Origin: JADKFD01 sp050250665
GTDB lineage: Bacteria; Pseudomonadota; Gammaproteobacteria; Xanthomonadales; SZUA-5
Direction: 5' to 3'
Assembly (NCBI GenBank): GCA_050250665.1
Contig: JBFWOF010000006.1
Location: 78,286 to 142,285 of the forward strand
Length of the DNA: 64,000 bases
Shown here: piece after piece, positions 18,891-28,203 of the stretch
Layout of the letters: each line of letters starts with the position of its first letter
How positions within the stretch are numbered: the stretch's first letter is position 1
Program-made: the position numbers and the translations under genes
Notes under the pieces: model-generated
Database searches by the model: none
Told to the model about the DNA's origin: nothing
What the model saw: the letters and a program-made list of their open reading frames with translations, nothing else

Positions 18891-19472
18891 TCAACGCAGG
18901 TCGTACCAGACGCCACGACCACCACCGTGCTGGTTGAGTGTGCCGCGCTCGACCAGAGCACGGAAATGCTGCTTCAGGGTGTTGCGGTTCGCGCCGATCA
19001 GCCTGATCGCATCGCCGATGGTCACGCGGCCGTGCTCGCGGGCGAACTCGACGATCTTGAGCGACAGCTCCGGCATGGCGGCCAACACGATCTTCTCGCG
19101 CTCGACCTTCTTCTCCAATCGCCGGACCTGCTCGGCCAGGGAGCGCAGGAAAAACAACAGCCAGGGCTGCCAGCCCGCATAGGTTGGGGTGAGTGAAACG
19201 AACCCCAACACTGTGATGCGCAATAGCCGGCCGTTGGGGTTCGCGGTGCTCACCCCAACCTATTCGTACTGCTCGACCTCCCGGTCAAACAGCTTGCTGC
19301 CTTCGATGCGCGTGGAGGAGCCAATGCTCTCGATAGTCGCCACGCGCCTGAGCGCCGATAATCGATCAGGCGCAAGCCTACCCAAGGCGCGCCAGGCGCC
19401 TTTGAATTCGTCGATCCTGGCGATCAGCTTCAGGATCTCCGGGGTGATCTGGATGGTGTCGGTTCGCAACAT
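18891..19472 (-). pseudogene. fic: Fic-family gene, catalytic core lost
   Basis: Two pieces of a Fic protein lie in the same orientation. The N-terminal piece (19263–19472) reads ITPEILKLIARIDEFKGAWR … ATIESIGSSTRIEGSKL, the inhibitory/substrate-clamp region of Fic enzymes. The C-terminal piece (18891–19180) reads GWQPWLLFFLRSLAEQ … NTLKQHFRALVERG, the winged helix at the end of this family. The roughly 200 residues between, including the AMP-transfer motif HPFxxGNGR, are missing. In their place is an 85-bp inverted repeat pair that brings a stop codon right after the N-terminal piece. Fic proteins attach AMP to target proteins; this copy cannot. Confidence 0.8.
19179..19263. repeat. Inverted REP-like pair inside fic
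   Basis: Two 31-bp arms, 19179–19209 and 19233–19263, are inverted copies of each other. They start ATAGGTTGGGGTGAG and end CGAACCCCAAC, and differ only in the five central bases (TGAAA against CACCG). The 23-bp spacer is unrelated. Each arm is itself a hairpin (GTTGGGG … CCCCAAC). This is the layout of REP/BIME or small MITE elements. Its exact position at the breakpoint in fic ties it to the loss of the gene's core. Confidence 0.75.
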
Positions 19473-19860
19473 GAACCAATAATGCACCCATTTACACCCA
19501 TTTTTCCGGCAAGCAGAAACGCATCCAACAGCCAGTCAAGCCGCGCACGCATCGGGCCTGGTCTGTAGCGCTGACGCAGGCGACGGTGAGGGCGAGTGTA
19601 GTTCTGAAGTCAGTGACTGACGGGATTTGGAGCAGATCGCGAGATGAAGCCCCACAGCTGCGGCAGCGGGCAGCGTCGGAACCGAACCTTCCATGCCACC
19701 GAGATCTTGTCCCGATTGGAACAGGAATGAGCGGGGCAGCGGGATGGCAGCCAGCCACGACGATGCTCCCTCTCACAACAACCCGCAGGTCTGAAGTTCC
19801 GCGGCATTACGGCTGGCAACCGATCTGCGAGTATCCCCGCACCAGCCTCCGGTGTTAGCA
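19473..19860. other. Intergenic, no gene seen
   Basis: About 390 bases between the fic remnant and the helicase gene. Short repeated phrases (two copies of 'acacccattt'-type sequence near 19490, several GGCTGGCA/AGCC blocks) occur, but no coding frame shows a domain. The helicase promoter should lie here; I cannot pick out -35/-10 boxes with confidence. Confidence 0.4.
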
Positions 19861-22800
19861 ATGAACCCAAGCGCTTCAAGCGACGACCCGCGTTGGTGTC
19901 CTTTCTGCAACCCGGAGCCGCAACGGGTATTCCTGCGGCTGCGCCATGTCTACGCGCTTTGGGACGGGTTTCCGGTTACCGACGGCCACGCACTGATCGT
20001 TCCCTATCGACATGTGCCGACCTGGTTCGACGCCTCCAGCACCGAGCGCGCCGAGTTGTTTTCGGCCATCGACGCGGTCTGCTCGATCATCCGCGAACGC
20101 GGCGGTATCGACGGGTTCAACTTCGGCGTGAACGTCGGCGCCGCAGCCGGCCAGACCGTGCCGCATCTGCATCAGCACGTGATTCCGCGCCGCACCGGCG
20201 ACATGCCCGATCCGCGTGGCGGCGTGCGCCATGTGATTCCGGGCAAGGGCAACTACCTGATCACGCGCGACGCGGCGCGCGGTCCGTCGATTGCCGACGC
20301 CGGCCCGGGCCAGCCCTGGCGGATCGATGCACCACCGCTGCTGACCACCGGCCCCGCGCACCCGCTGCTGCCGCACCTCGAACAGGATTTGTCGAGTGCG
20401 AGCCGCGTCGACATCGCCGTGGCTTTCGTCATGCCGAGCGGCGTGGAGCGCCTGTACGCACACTTCGACGACCTGTTGCGCCGTGGCGGTTCGCTGCGGT
20501 TGCTGACCGGCGACTACCTCGGCGTCACCGATCCCGACGCCTTGCAGCGCCTGATCGATCTGCGTGCGATCCACGGCACTACCCGACTGGACCTTCGCGT
20601 CTACGTGACCGCCGGCCGCAGCTTCCATCCCAAGGCTTATCTGCTCACCGGCAACTACGCCGACGGCGTCGCCTGGGTCGGCAGCTCCAATCTGTCCGCG
20701 TCGGCGCTGGCCGATGGCATCGAATGGAACTACCGCGTCGAATCTCGACGCGATGCGGCAGGACTGGCGCTCGTGCGCGGGGCATTCGAGACGCTATTTG
20801 CTGACCCGGCGACTCGCGATCTGGATGACGCATGGCTGTCCGAATACCGCGGGCGACGGCCGGCCCTGGCAGCGCTCGCGACCGAGTCGCCGGGCGAACC
20901 GCCCGAGCCGACGCCGGATTTGCCCACGCCCAATCCGGTGCAAGAGGAGGCGCTGACCGCCCTCAGGGCCACCCGCGTCGAAGGTGCGCGTGCCGGGCTC
21001 GTGGTCATGGCGACCGGCCTCGGCAAGACCTGGCTCGCCGCCTTCGACATCGCCGGACCGCAATTCCGTCGCGTGCTGTTCGTCGCCCACCGCGAGGAAA
21101 TCCTGCATCAGGCGCTGGCCACCTTCCGCCGCATCCGCCCGGGCGCGGCGCTGGGTTTGTACAACGGCAGCGAACGTGTCGCCGATGCCGGAATCCTGTT
21201 CGCATCGATCCAGACACTAAGCCGCCGAGAGCATCTGGAGCGCTTCGATCCGCAAGCGTTCGACTACATCATCGTCGACGAATTCCACCATGCCTCCGCT
21301 GCCAGCTATCGACGCCTGATCGAGCACTTCGACCCGACCTTCCTGCTCGGACTGACGGCTACGCCGGAACGCACCGATGGCGGCAACCTGCTGGCCCTTT
21401 GCGGCGAGAATCTGGTCTACCGTTGCGGCGTGCCGCGCGGCATCGACCTCGGCCTGCTTTGCGCTTACCGCTACTTCGGCGTGCCCGACGAGGTCGACTA
21501 TCGCAATGTTCCGTGGAAAAGCGGCCGCTTCGACGAAACCGAGCTGACTGCCGCCGTCGCCACCGAGCTACGCGCTGCGAACATCGTCGATCAATGGCGC
21601 AAGCGCGCCGGTGCACGCACCTTGGCGTTCTGCGTGTCGCAGCGCCACGCCGAATACATGAAACGCTATTTCCTAGACGCCGGCATCCCCTGCGCCGCCG
21701 TGCATTCCGGCCCCGGCGCCGATCCGCGCGCCCTGTCGCTGGAGCAACTGGCCGCCGCGCAGCTTAAGGTCATATTCGCCGTCGACATGTTCAACGAAGG
21801 CGTCGACGTCCCCGCCATCGACACTGTGATGATGCTGCGCCCGACCGAATCGGCAGTCATCTGGCTGCAGCAGTTCGGCCGCGGCCTGCGCAAGCACGGC
21901 GACAAGCGCCTGACGGTCATCGACTACATCGGCAATCACCGCAGCTTCCTCACCAAGGTCCGCGCGCTGCTGGCAATCGAGGGCGGTGGTGATCGGGCGA
22001 TTGCTGCGGCGCTGCGGGCGTATCAAGAGCAACGGCTCGGTCTTCCGGTGGGCTGTGAAGTCACCTATGAACTGAAGGCGATCGAAATCCTGTTTGCGCT
22101 GCTTCCGCAGGGCCCAAGGGATGCCCTGCGCGACTACTACGAGGATTTCCGCGACCGCCACGGCCAGCGTCCCACTGCATCCGAAGCATTCCACGATGGC
22201 TACCTGCCGGAATCGGCGCGCGCCGGCTACGGGTCCTGGTTCGGTCTGGTGCGCGCAATGGACGATTTCAGCACCGACGACGAAGCCGCGTGGTCGGCAG
22301 CCGCCAGCTTTCTCGTAGGCCTGGAAGTCACCCGCATGACAGCCAGCTTCAAGATGCTGGTGCTGCAGGCGATGCTGAACACCGATTCGCTGCCGGGCGA
22401 TGAAGGCATCGAAATCTCCGTCCTGACCGACGAATTCGCCCGCCTCGCCCGCCGACTTCCCGCGCTGACCAAGGAAGTCGGCCCGGCACTCGACGACCCG
22501 GTCGCCCTGCGCAGGCTGATCGAGACCAATCCCATCAACGCATGGACCGGCACCGGCGCCCTGAACAACCAGGTCGCCTTCGCCTACCAGAACCAGCGCC
22601 TGCGCTATCTCGGCACCATCCCTCCCGCCGCCCGCGAAGCTTTCCGCGGACTAGTGAGGGAACTCGTTGATTGGCGGCTGGCGGAGTACCTGCTGCGGCC
22701 TGCCACCGATGCCGATCATTCAAGCTTCGTCATGAGCGTCAAGCACGCCAGCGGCAATCCGATCCTGTTCCTGCCTGACCGCGAGCGGACCCCGTCGATT

Positions 22801-23487
22801 CCAGAACAGGGTTGGCATGACGTCAGCATCGACGGCGAGACCTACCGAGCCAACTTCGTCAAGATCGCGGTCAACGTCGTTTGCGCCGCAGACAGCGACA
22901 AAAACGTGCTGTCGAAGATCCTGCGCGGCTGGTTCGGTCCCGACGCCGGCCTGCCGGGAACCGATTTCAAGGTCAGCTGCGAGCGAGCCGACGACGGATG
23001 GACATGGAAGCCGCTGGGCCGGGCACCCGACGAAGAACCCGAGATCTTTCGCCGCTACTCGCGCGAACAAATTCCCAGACTGTTCGGTGAGCGCTACAGC
23101 GAGGCCATCTGGAACAGCGGATTCGTAGTCATCACGACGGAGAAACCCCGCGCGATCTGCCTGCTCGTAACCATCGACCGCGAAGGCATGAGCGAGCAGT
23201 TCCAGTATCACAACCGCTTCCTCGCGCCAGACCGGTTCCAGTGGCAAAGTCAGAATCGCACCGCGCAGGACAGCAAGAACGGGCGACTGATCCGCGATCA
23301 CCAGCAACTCGGCGTGGCAATTCACTTGTTTATCCGCGCAGAAAAGAAACGCGGTGGTGCGCCGGCGGCGTTCCTGTATTGCGGAGCCGTCACCTTCGAA
23401 ACATGGGAGGGCAACGAGCCGATCACAGTGAACTGGCGGTTGCAGCAAGCGCTGCCGCAGCGATTACTAGAGTCCATTCGGCGTTAG
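19861..23487 (+). CDS. HIT–PLD nuclease–SF2 helicase–DUF3427 fusion, probable defence/repair enzyme
   Basis: 1208 residues. (1) Residues about 10–135: HIT domain with the active-site triad HLHQHV (nucleotide hydrolase/transferase fold). (2) About 165–330: phospholipase-D-like nuclease with one HxK motif, SFHPKAYLL … WVGSSNLSASAL. (3) About 355–720: superfamily 2 helicase: Walker A MATGLGKTW, DEFHH box, LTATPERTDGG (motif III), and motif VI QQFGRGLRKHG. (4) C-terminal 450 residues: DUF3427-like (DFRDRHGQRPTASEAFHDG …). PLD–helicase–DUF3427 proteins are often met in defence islands; the added HIT domain is less common. A GTG nine bases upstream is an alternative start; ATG 19861 is used, without a clear ribosome-binding site. 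It stands alone, so it may act as a single-gene system. Confidence 0.85.
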   Translation: MNPSASSDDPRWCPFCNPEPQRVFLRLRHVYALWDGFPVTDGHALIVPYRHVPTWFDASSTERAELFSAIDAVCSIIRERGGIDGFNFGVNVGAAAGQTVPHLHQHVIPRRTGDMPDPRGGVRHVIPGKGNYLITRDAARGPSIADAGPGQPWRIDAPPLLTTGPAHPLLPHLEQDLSSASRVDIAVAFVMPSGVERLYAHFDDLLRRGGSLRLLTGDYLGVTDPDALQRLIDLRAIHGTTRLDLRVYVTAGRSFHPKAYLLTGNYADGVAWVGSSNLSASALADGIEWNYRVESRRDAAGLALVRGAFETLFADPATRDLDDAWLSEYRGRRPALAALATESPGEPPEPTPDLPTPNPVQEEALTALRATRVEGARAGLVVMATGLGKTWLAAFDIAGPQFRRVLFVAHREEILHQALATFRRIRPGAALGLYNGSERVADAGILFASIQTLSRREHLERFDPQAFDYIIVDEFHHASAASYRRLIEHFDPTFLLGLTATPERTDGGNLLALCGENLVYRCGVPRGIDLGLLCAYRYFGVPDEVDYRNVPWKSGRFDETELTAAVATELRAANIVDQWRKRAGARTLAFCVSQRHAEYMKRYFLDAGIPCAAVHSGPGADPRALSLEQLAAAQLKVIFAVDMFNEGVDVPAIDTVMMLRPTESAVIWLQQFGRGLRKHGDKRLTVIDYIGNHRSFLTKVRALLAIEGGGDRAIAAALRAYQEQRLGLPVGCEVTYELKAIEILFALLPQGPRDALRDYYEDFRDRHGQRPTASEAFHDGYLPESARAGYGSWFGLVRAMDDFSTDDEAAWSAAASFLVGLEVTRMTASFKMLVLQAMLNTDSLPGDEGIEISVLTDEFARLARRLPALTKEVGPALDDPVALRRLIETNPINAWTGTGALNNQVAFAYQNQRLRYLGTIPPAAREAFRGLVRELVDWRLAEYLLRPATDADHSSFVMSVKHASGNPILFLPDRERTPSIPEQGWHDVSIDGETYRANFVKIAVNVVCAADSDKNVLSKILRGWFGPDAGLPGTDFKVSCERADDGWTWKPLGRAPDEEPEIFRRYSREQIPRLFGERYSEAIWNSGFVVITTEKPRAICLLVTIDREGMSEQFQYHNRFLAPDRFQWQSQNRTAQDSKNGRLIRDHQQLGVAIHLFIRAEKKRGGAPAAFLYCGAVTFETWEGNEPITVNWRLQQALPQRLLESIRR

Positions 23488-23617
23488 CCCCCGCGTCGAC
23501 AGCGATTACTTGCGACTGCGCAGGCAGCATTTGTTTCGCGCAAGCCTCTGGCAAGAGGCCGTCAATCCTGTACAGCGAGAAAATGAGGTCGACACCGGCG
23601 AGACGTCGCCAATATGC

Positions 23618-24090
23618 TCAAGGCTCCTCGCCACCGCTTCCCGATTCCCTCGCCCCGCAAAGATCTTGAATCAGCATCGGCTGACCGAGGTGCGCAACGC
23701 CAACAACGGGGATTTCCAGGGCTACGCAGCGCCCGAGCGCGCTGTGCTTGCTGAGGTCCTCGTCGGTCTGGCATAGATAGATCGAGCGCTCGCAGGCGGT
23801 GCAGAAGCGGATGGCTGGGTCGCCCTGCACCGGTTCCAACTTCTGCCGGCGGGCGCGGCAGCGTTTGGCCAGCCCGTATGGGTTGCGGTGAGTGGAACAA
23901 CAGCGCGACGCACCGTGATCGGCCCTGTCGCGGTGCCTGGCGGTGACATCCAGACCAACCTGCGTCTTGCCGGCGCCCGGCACGCCGGTCACGGAGGGAA
24001 TTGCCTTGGGTCAGAAACTTGTCGATGGCGCCGCGTCCATGAGCCCATGTCGACAGTTCTTGATGCGTCATTGCGAGGAGCAAAGCGACG
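23618..24090 (-). pseudogene. Decayed P-loop (DUF2075-like) gene joined to a Cys-rich domain
   Basis: On the reverse strand one frame reads WAHGRGAIDKFLTQ. After a frame change another reads VTGVPGAGKTQVGLDV (Walker A as in DUF2075/Schlafen-3-type ATPases). The same second frame goes on with PYGLAKRCRARRQKLEPVQG and FCTACERSIYLCQTDEDL, a short cysteine domain probably from a different gene. There is no proper start, and the helicase part is missing. I read it as a fusion of two gene scraps. The cysteine part could still be expressed as a small protein of about 70 residues. Confidence 0.4.
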
Positions 24091-24150
24091 AAGCAATCCA
24101 GTGCCCGTATGGATATGCGTCTGGATTGCTTCGCTACGCTCGCAATGACG
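24066..24150. repeat. Dispersed palindromic repeat, copy A
   Basis: Long imperfect hairpin: CGTCATTGCGAG at 24066 pairs with CTCGCAATGACG at the right end, and AAGCAATCCAG with CTGGATTGCTT inside. The same sequence type recurs at 62995–63091. This is a well-known kind of intergenic palindrome in proteobacterial genomes, transcribed only as read-through. Confidence 0.75.
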
Positions 24151-24295
24151 CCGGAGGGGGTTCATGGCCCTTGTGCAGAGTCGGACCGATACAAGCGGCT
24201 CGCAACGACGCCGGGGGTACATGGACCATGGGCAGTGTCTAGCGGGCTTGGTGAGGAATTCGTCGGTCTGGCACCGATGTCCCACGAGAGTTTGC

Positions 24296-26656
24296 TCATG
24301 CCGCGGCCCTCATCTCGTGGGCGCCATCGCCGCGCTCGGGCAATAGCGCACCCTGCAAGGCGCTGTCCTCCTCGGCTTCGAGTTGCGCGGTGCTGGCGGC
24401 GCGGAATTTCCGGGCCAGATCATCATTGCCGAGTGCAGTGGCGCAGCGTGCCAGCCAGCCCAGGCTCCACACCGACTGTTTGTTCGGATCGACCACGCGG
24501 CTGATCGCGTCCTGGTGCAGCAGGCGCGCGGCGGCGGGTTGGTCTAGCGCGGCGACGATGTCGCCCTTCAGCACCAGGTGCGCCGGCTGTGGATCGCGCG
24601 CCAGCACCTGATCGATGGCTTCCAGCGCGGCCGGGTGGCGCTTGTTGCGATGCAGGAACAACGCGAGGTTGAATCCCGCCGTGGGCCACTCGGCGGCTTG
24701 CCGGTAGACCGATTCGGCGCGCGCCAGATCGCCCAGTTCTTCCAGATAGATGGCCCTCAGGTTGAGCAGGTTGAAGGTGGGGCCGTCGCGCTGCACGGCG
24801 CAGGAAATGTAGTGCAGCGCGCGCTCGCGCTGACCGATACGGGCGGCATCGCGGGCCATCTGCTCGAACATGCGACCAAGCTGCGCGTCGGGAAAGTTGC
24901 CGCAACGAACCAGTTCCTCGGCTTCCAGCAGGCGGCAGCGGGCGAGCTGTCCCTGATCGGTGTGCGTCAGCGGCGCATCGAAGCGCTGCTCGAAGTCGCA
25001 GTCGCCGCCATCCTCGCCCCGTACGCGACGGAGCTTCAGGGTGATGCACTGGTTCTCGTCCAGCGACCAGACCACTTCCAGCGGCTCACCTTGCACGACC
25101 GGCGCCTCCAGCTGCCAGATCGAGCGACCGACCACGCGGCTGCCGTCGGCAATCACTTCGATGGCCAGATCCATGGGGCGATCGGCCACGGTGGCCGGCG
25201 CGTACACGCGCACCGGCTGATCCGCGTTGACCGGCAGCGCGGCTCCAGCCTTCACCAGGGAAACCAGTCCCTGACGCGTGCGCAGACCCAGTTCGGCGCT
25301 GCTCGCCGGGGCGATGAGCGGCTTGCCGGTGGCGGCGATGGCCAGCGCCTGCAAGGCCGCGCCGCGGGCGATGGCGCCCTGCACATCGAGGTCATCGCCC
25401 AACTCGACGACATCGGCTTCGGCGAAGTAGTTCTGCAAGGCCTGCTGCACCTGCGGAATGCGGCTGCTGGAGCCGGCCAGCACCACCAGATCGATGGCCT
25501 CGGGCAGCAGCCCGGCGCGGGCCAGCACCTGATGAATGGGCCGGAACACCGAATCGCGCTCGACATACTCGTCGGACGCGGTCTTGTCGGGATGCGCTTC
25601 GAGAAAGGGTCGCAGCAGTTTCTCGAAGGTAGTTTGATCGAGGCGCGCGTCGCTGAGGAACAGTTCGCGGCCATCCCACTCGATGCAGTGATCGCCGGCC
25701 GACACCACCTCGATGGCGCCGGTGGCGTCCCCTTCCTCGATCTGCGCGCGCAAGCGCTGGCACAGGGCGCGCTTCAGTTGCTCGGCCACCGGCAGCAACA
25801 CCGGCTCGAAGCGGCGGCGCTTGTCGGCGAAGGACACCGCGGTGCGCGACAGCCGGTAGCGCTCCAGCAGCGTCGGAATCAGGTGGCCGTGGACGATGGC
25901 GCGGTCGATATCGCCGCCGCCAATGCGGTGGTAACGGCTGGTCGCCAGCAGACGCGGCGCCAGGGCCGCGGTCTCCGAGGCCTGCAAGGTGAACAAGGCG
26001 ACATCGCAGGTGCCACCGCCGAAGTCGAAGACCAGCCAGGTCGCGCCGGCCGCCAGATGCTCGCCGGCCATGTCGGGATCGCGGTGCAGCAAGTCGAGCA
26101 CGGCGGCATAAGGCTCATCCAGCAGACGGACGTCCTGATATTCACCGAGCACCAGCGCAGCGGCGTCCAGCGTGGCGGTGCGCTGCGCGCCATGGAAGGA
26201 AGCCGGCACCGTGATCACCATGGGGTTGGCGATCGGCTCGGAATCGAGTCCGGCTGCCTCATACAGATGGCCGATGAGGTGGCCGGCAATCGCCGTGGCC
26301 GATCGGAATCCTTCCGGCGCACGCGCATAGGTGTGGCGCAGCCCGATCTCGTTCTTGCACTCGGAGAACGAACCCCGGTGCTGGAAGAAGCGCGGCGTAC
26401 GCGCCAGTCGTTTGGCCGCATGACCGACGATAGCCTCGCCATCCTTCACCGCCACCACCGAGGGCACCGCGATCTGGCCCTCGGGCTGCCCCGGCTCGTC
26501 AATCGTCTGGCACTCGCACAGCAGCTCCCCGGCCTCGAAGCGCGCCACCGCGATGCAGCTCTTGGTAGTGCCAAGATCGATGCCGACGGCAGCGCCGTCG
26601 AACTCCATTTGCACCAGCACATCGCGCAGTTCGTCAAACACGGTGGTTGCAGTCAT
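24296..26656 (-). CDS. Hsp70-family protein with C-terminal TPR-like region
   Basis: 786 residues. The N-terminal half is an Hsp70 ATPase: VGIDLGTTKSCIAVARFE (phosphate 1), WLVFDFGGGTCDVALFTL (phosphate 2) and VVLAGSSSRIPQVQQAL (adenosine loop). A beta-sandwich substrate-like region follows (around VSLVKAGAALPVNADQPVRV). The last 200 residues are helical repeats (ERALHYISCAVQRDG, LRAIYLEELGDLARAESVYR) like TPRs, in place of the usual DnaK lid. It is not the housekeeping DnaK. It probably is a specialised chaperone; the client is unknown. ATG 26656 is preceded by AGGAG; upstream in-frame codons have no such signal. No J-domain partner lies nearby. Confidence 0.85.
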   Translation of the reverse strand: MTATTVFDELRDVLVQMEFDGAAVGIDLGTTKSCIAVARFEAGELLCECQTIDEPGQPEGQIAVPSVVAVKDGEAIVGHAAKRLARTPRFFQHRGSFSECKNEIGLRHTYARAPEGFRSATAIAGHLIGHLYEAAGLDSEPIANPMVITVPASFHGAQRTATLDAAALVLGEYQDVRLLDEPYAAVLDLLHRDPDMAGEHLAAGATWLVFDFGGGTCDVALFTLQASETAALAPRLLATSRYHRIGGGDIDRAIVHGHLIPTLLERYRLSRTAVSFADKRRRFEPVLLPVAEQLKRALCQRLRAQIEEGDATGAIEVVSAGDHCIEWDGRELFLSDARLDQTTFEKLLRPFLEAHPDKTASDEYVERDSVFRPIHQVLARAGLLPEAIDLVVLAGSSSRIPQVQQALQNYFAEADVVELGDDLDVQGAIARGAALQALAIAATGKPLIAPASSAELGLRTRQGLVSLVKAGAALPVNADQPVRVYAPATVADRPMDLAIEVIADGSRVVGRSIWQLEAPVVQGEPLEVVWSLDENQCITLKLRRVRGEDGGDCDFEQRFDAPLTHTDQGQLARCRLLEAEELVRCGNFPDAQLGRMFEQMARDAARIGQRERALHYISCAVQRDGPTFNLLNLRAIYLEELGDLARAESVYRQAAEWPTAGFNLALFLHRNKRHPAALEAIDQVLARDPQPAHLVLKGDIVAALDQPAAARLLHQDAISRVVDPNKQSVWSLGWLARCATALGNDDLARKFRAASTAQLEAEEDSALQGALLPERGDGAHEMRAAA

Positions 26657-26941
26657 CGCACGGCTCCTGGCCTGATGGGTTGTTGCAAGCCCAGCGTGCG
26701 TGCAGCCGGTATCAGCAGCTGAGACCGGCCGGCAGGCGCAGCCGTCACGTAGACCCTTCGGGTCAACGTGACCTACTTCCAATGGCTTGATTCATGAGTA
26801 GGCGCGCCACCATGGGCGACCGAGACTCCCACAGGTCTGGCGACACGCAGTCCGACGCACGCGATGACCCGCAGGAACCCGCAGCGGTGCGCAGTGGTTG
26901 CGGTTTTGGGCTGGCGAAGAGAGTCGGTTTGCTTCGAGAGA

Positions 26942-27017
<76 letters not shown>

Positions 27018-27199
27018 TTTGTCTCTTCATCGCAACTGGCGTGATCCTGCATGACCAAACCAGCAGGGGACCAGTATTGATCTCACCGGCCCCGCAGCAT
27101 AGCTGCGTGGCGTTCAGCCCTCCACGAGCGATGCTCGTGATCGCTTGGCGGCGATCGGGGGGTGGATTCTGCCGCAAAGTGACGGGTTTCGGGAAACCG

Positions 27200-27432
27200 G
27201 ATGTAGGAGCGACCTTGCGTCGCGATCACGGTGCCCATCCAAGACTATGGCGGCGTGTGGCCAGAAAAAGGAACGCTGAGAACGCAGAGGGGCGCAGAGA
27301 ACGCAGAGATGGCTGGATCGGCCAGATCGGCTTCTCTCTGCGTTCTCTGCGGATCTCAGCGTTCTCCGCGTTGAAGCCCTTGTGGCGGCAAGCGCCCGGC
27401 AAGGGGTCGCGACGCGAGGTCGCTCCTACATC
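27200..27432. repeat. Long nested inverted repeat (MITE-like)
   Basis: Outer arms of 26 bp at 27200–27225 and 27407–27432 (GATGTAGGAGCGACC … TCGCGA) differ at one base. Inside, a second inverted pair is built of GAACGC(T/A)GAGAACGCAGAG units (about 27271–27310 and 27330–27375). Outer arms of this type are scattered through many Xanthomonadales genomes. No coding frame is evident in the element. Confidence 0.7.
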
Positions 27433-27505
27433 TGGCTGGCTGTTTCGCAGGGGGGCGGGATGCCGCAGTTTGGCGATTGGGTGCGCGATGTGGCCGCCTT
27501 GTCGC

Positions 27506-27567
27506 GGACGGAGTCCGCTCCCACAGGTGGGCGGGAGGACGGAGTCCGCTCCCACAGGTGGGCGGGG
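27506..27567. repeat. Two tandem 31-bp repeats
   Basis: Two adjacent copies, 27506–27536 and 27537–27567, differ only in the last base. Each begins GGACGGAGTCCG, a short dyad, and ends CACAGGTGGGCGGG. They lie just past the 3' end of the UPF0149 gene on the reverse strand and may work as its terminator or be another REP-type unit. Confidence 0.7.
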
Positions 27568-27576
27568 AGGACGCAG

Positions 27577-28203
27577 TCAGTGCAGCGTCGCGCCCGGCGG
27601 TGGGCTGGTTTCGGGGGGATGTTCCTGCCAGTACTGGCGGATATCGAGCAGCACGCTGGCCAGTTGCGCGACCACCAGATCGCGTTCGCGTTCGGACAGG
27701 GGCGCCATTTCCGGGTTGCGGATTTCGGCGAAGACGCCGTCGTCCACGCCCAGGGCGACGATGGGGGCGAGCAGGTCGAGCAGACTGCGGTCTTCCTGCA
27801 TGCGCAGCTCCCAGATCTCGGCGTTCAGATCCACGCCCAGGCTGAAGCCCTCGCACCAGCCGCCGGCGTCGACGGTACGTTCGCCGCTGTCGGTGTCGTG
27901 CTCGGCAAATACGGGATCGTAGCTGTGCAGTTCCAGACCGTGTTCGATCGAATTCATCAGCCGCAGCAACAGATCGAGGAGTCGCTGCAGTCGTGGCGAG
28001 GGTGCACCCAGCGGTTCGCCGCCTAGGATGACCGGCAGCCATTCCTCCGGTCCGATCGGCTGCGGTCCCACCACCAGCGCGGTCAGCAGGGCCTGGGCGC
28101 CATCCAGTCGCAGGCCGTCATCGGCACCCAGCGACTCCAGCAGGCGATCAATTTCTTCGAAATCCTGTTCGTCCAGCAGCACCGCGGATTCAGCCGGCTT
28201 CAC
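27577..28203 (-). CDS. UPF0149 (YgfB/YecA-like) family protein
   Basis: 208 residues. LDEQDFEEIDRLLESLG and LRLDGAQALLTALVVGPQPI match the start of UPF0149 proteins; GGWCEGFSLGVDL is the family's signature (WCxGFxxG). Function is not settled. I chose GTG 28203 because it overlaps the stop of xthA as GTGA, a standard coupling; an ATG twelve codons further upstream in the same frame would overlap xthA more. It is thus the second gene of an xthA operon. Confidence 0.8.
   Translation of the reverse strand: MKPAESAVLLDEQDFEEIDRLLESLGADDGLRLDGAQALLTALVVGPQPIGPEEWLPVILGGEPLGAPSPRLQRLLDLLLRLMNSIEHGLELHSYDPVFAEHDTDSGERTVDAGGWCEGFSLGVDLNAEIWELRMQEDRSLLDLLAPIVALGVDDGVFAEIRNPEMAPLSERERDLVVAQLASVLLDIRQYWQEHPPETSPPPGATLH

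Noticed and set aside
24578..26722. 714-codon + strand open frame opposite the Hsp70 gene
   Set aside because: Antisense shadow: the reverse strand carries clear Hsp70 ATPase motifs.
27200..27432. CRISPR array
   Set aside because: The repeats are nested inverted copies, not regularly spaced direct repeats with unique spacers; no cas genes are in the window.
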